Of a stretch of DNA of 64,000 bases, positions 63,405 to 64,000 are shown in pieces. Position 1 is the first letter of the stretch, and every line of letters begins with the position of its first letter. The stretch is taken from the NCBI RefSeq assembly GCF_022558445.1, contig NZ_CP054699.1, positions 2,372,001 through 2,436,000 of the forward strand, given 5' to 3'. A model generated the notes under the pieces. That model did not search any database and was not told the origin of the DNA. It was given only the letters and a program-made list of their open reading frames with translations. Source of the stretch: Candidatus Contubernalis alkalaceticus (lineage in GTDB: Bacteria; Bacillota; Dethiobacteria; SKNC01). Both the position numbers and the translations under genes were made by a program.

Positions 63405-64000
63405 TTACCGAATGAACAAAATGGAATTGCGTGCGCTATCAAAGGCAATGAACTTTCGTGCATCAAATACTGTCCCAAGGATATAGAGATGCTCGCCCGG
63501 AATCTGTTCGCTCAAAACAGCCTCCTGCCCTTCATCCAACAAACGTCCAATGATTTGGCCGGACCGCCTTTCGTTTAAAATTACCATGTCCTTTAACAAA
63601 TGGAAGGAAAACAGATTGATGCTGCCGCCCGGTTTGCTGATGCACCTTAATTCATTGCTTCCCAAAGTATATGCATAGAGTGCAGGGTCTTCATATTCGT
63701 CAATCCAGACGATGTACTGGCTGTTTGCCTGAGGATTAATAATTGATTGGGAATCAGTAACCCGCAGCTGCTTGAGATACATTTGCTCATGGATATCATA
63801 GACGCACAGGTAGAGGACGCCCTTCCGACTCTCGGTAAAGACTGTAATCCCATCATTTACATAGGCTCGGGTATAGCTCGATTGGGGGGCAATTTTTTCA
63901 CTTACGCAAAAAATCCGTTCTTCGTCAATAGCGTACGCATACAAGGATATTTCTTCTTGATTGTATTCATTCCATGTCAAATAATCCTGCCCGCCGGATA
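63405..64000 (-). CDS. Beta-propeller-like hypothetical protein (partial, 5' end outside window)
   Basis: The frame stays open to the right edge, so only the last 198 residues are visible; the TTG at 63980 is internal. Two similar blades can be seen: DYLTWNEYNQEEISLYAYAIDEE... and YIVWIDEYEDPALYAYTLGSNE... about 95 residues apart, a TolB/WD-like beta-propeller pattern. No catalytic motif is visible. It is outside the conserved yloA block and may be an accessory or envelope protein. Function not recognised. Confidence 0.65.
   Translation of the reverse strand, partial: SGGQDYLTWNEYNQEEISLYAYAIDEERIFCVSEKIAPQSSYTRAYVNDGITVFTESRKGVLYLCVYDIHEQMYLKQLRVTDSQSIINPQANSQYIVWIDEYEDPALYAYTLGSNELRCISKPGGSINLFSFHLLKDMVILNERRSGQIIGRLLDEGQEAVLSEQIPGEHLYILGTVFDARKFIAFDSARNSILFIR

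Overview
The window is a chromosomal segment of an anaerobic, endospore-forming, menaquinone-making member of the class Clostridia, most like the Peptococcaceae/Desulfitobacterium-type lineages. The sequence shows SpoVS, SpoVM, YlbJ, an alpha/beta-type SASP and a SpoIIM-family protein, and the gene order matches the Bacillus/Clostridia housekeeping block running from yloA to ylqC. No species name can be supported.

Layout, read from the right because most genes are on the minus strand: rqcH (plus) | ubiD-ubiA-ubiX fusion-U32 (a futalosine-type menaquinone tail set) | class III aminotransferase and a NitT/TauT-type ABC transporter | Ca2+ P-type ATPase | yicC-remA-gmk-rpoZ-coaBC | spoIIM-like (plus) | priA-def-fmt-DUF116 | rsmB | prpC-pknB-rsgA-rpe | FMN riboswitch and ribD-ribE-ribBA-ribH | a sulfur-uptake islet (tusA, lysR, a two-part YeeE/YedE) | spoVM | a selenocytochrome islet | rpmB (plus) | asp23-fakA-fakB(degV) | SASP | rsmD-coaD | ylbJ (plus) | ylbK-ylbL-yceD-rpmF | plsX-fabH-fabK-fabD-fabG-acpP-fabF-rnc | spoVS | smc-ftsY | ylxM-ffh-rpsP-khpA.

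Most of this is conserved core: fatty-acid and phospholipid synthesis, SRP targeting, translation, cell-wall kinase signalling, riboflavin and menaquinone synthesis. The accessory interest sits at 23.8-29.7 kb, between rpmB and the rib operon. Three copies of a ~130-bp double-hairpin repeat (two direct, one inverted) surround a broken molybdopterin oxidoreductase fragment and a gene read through an in-frame TGA. Read as selenocysteine, that gene gives a 275-residue lipoprotein of the split-Soret/C_GCAxxG_C_C type, with Sec at a redox cysteine position and two c-type heme motifs. A hairpin shaped like a bacterial SECIS lies just downstream of the TGA. A split YeeE transporter pair and a TusA-like protein lie beside it.

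The second unusual object is a 505-residue fusion of a complete UbiX flavin prenyltransferase to a signal-less ABC-type substrate-binding domain, in the menaquinone cluster next to a two-module U32 protein. Genes or starts that are easy to miss: SpoVM (25 aa), rpmF (TTG start), two other tiny ORFs, a probable CTG start for rsgA, and a probable ATT start for plsX.
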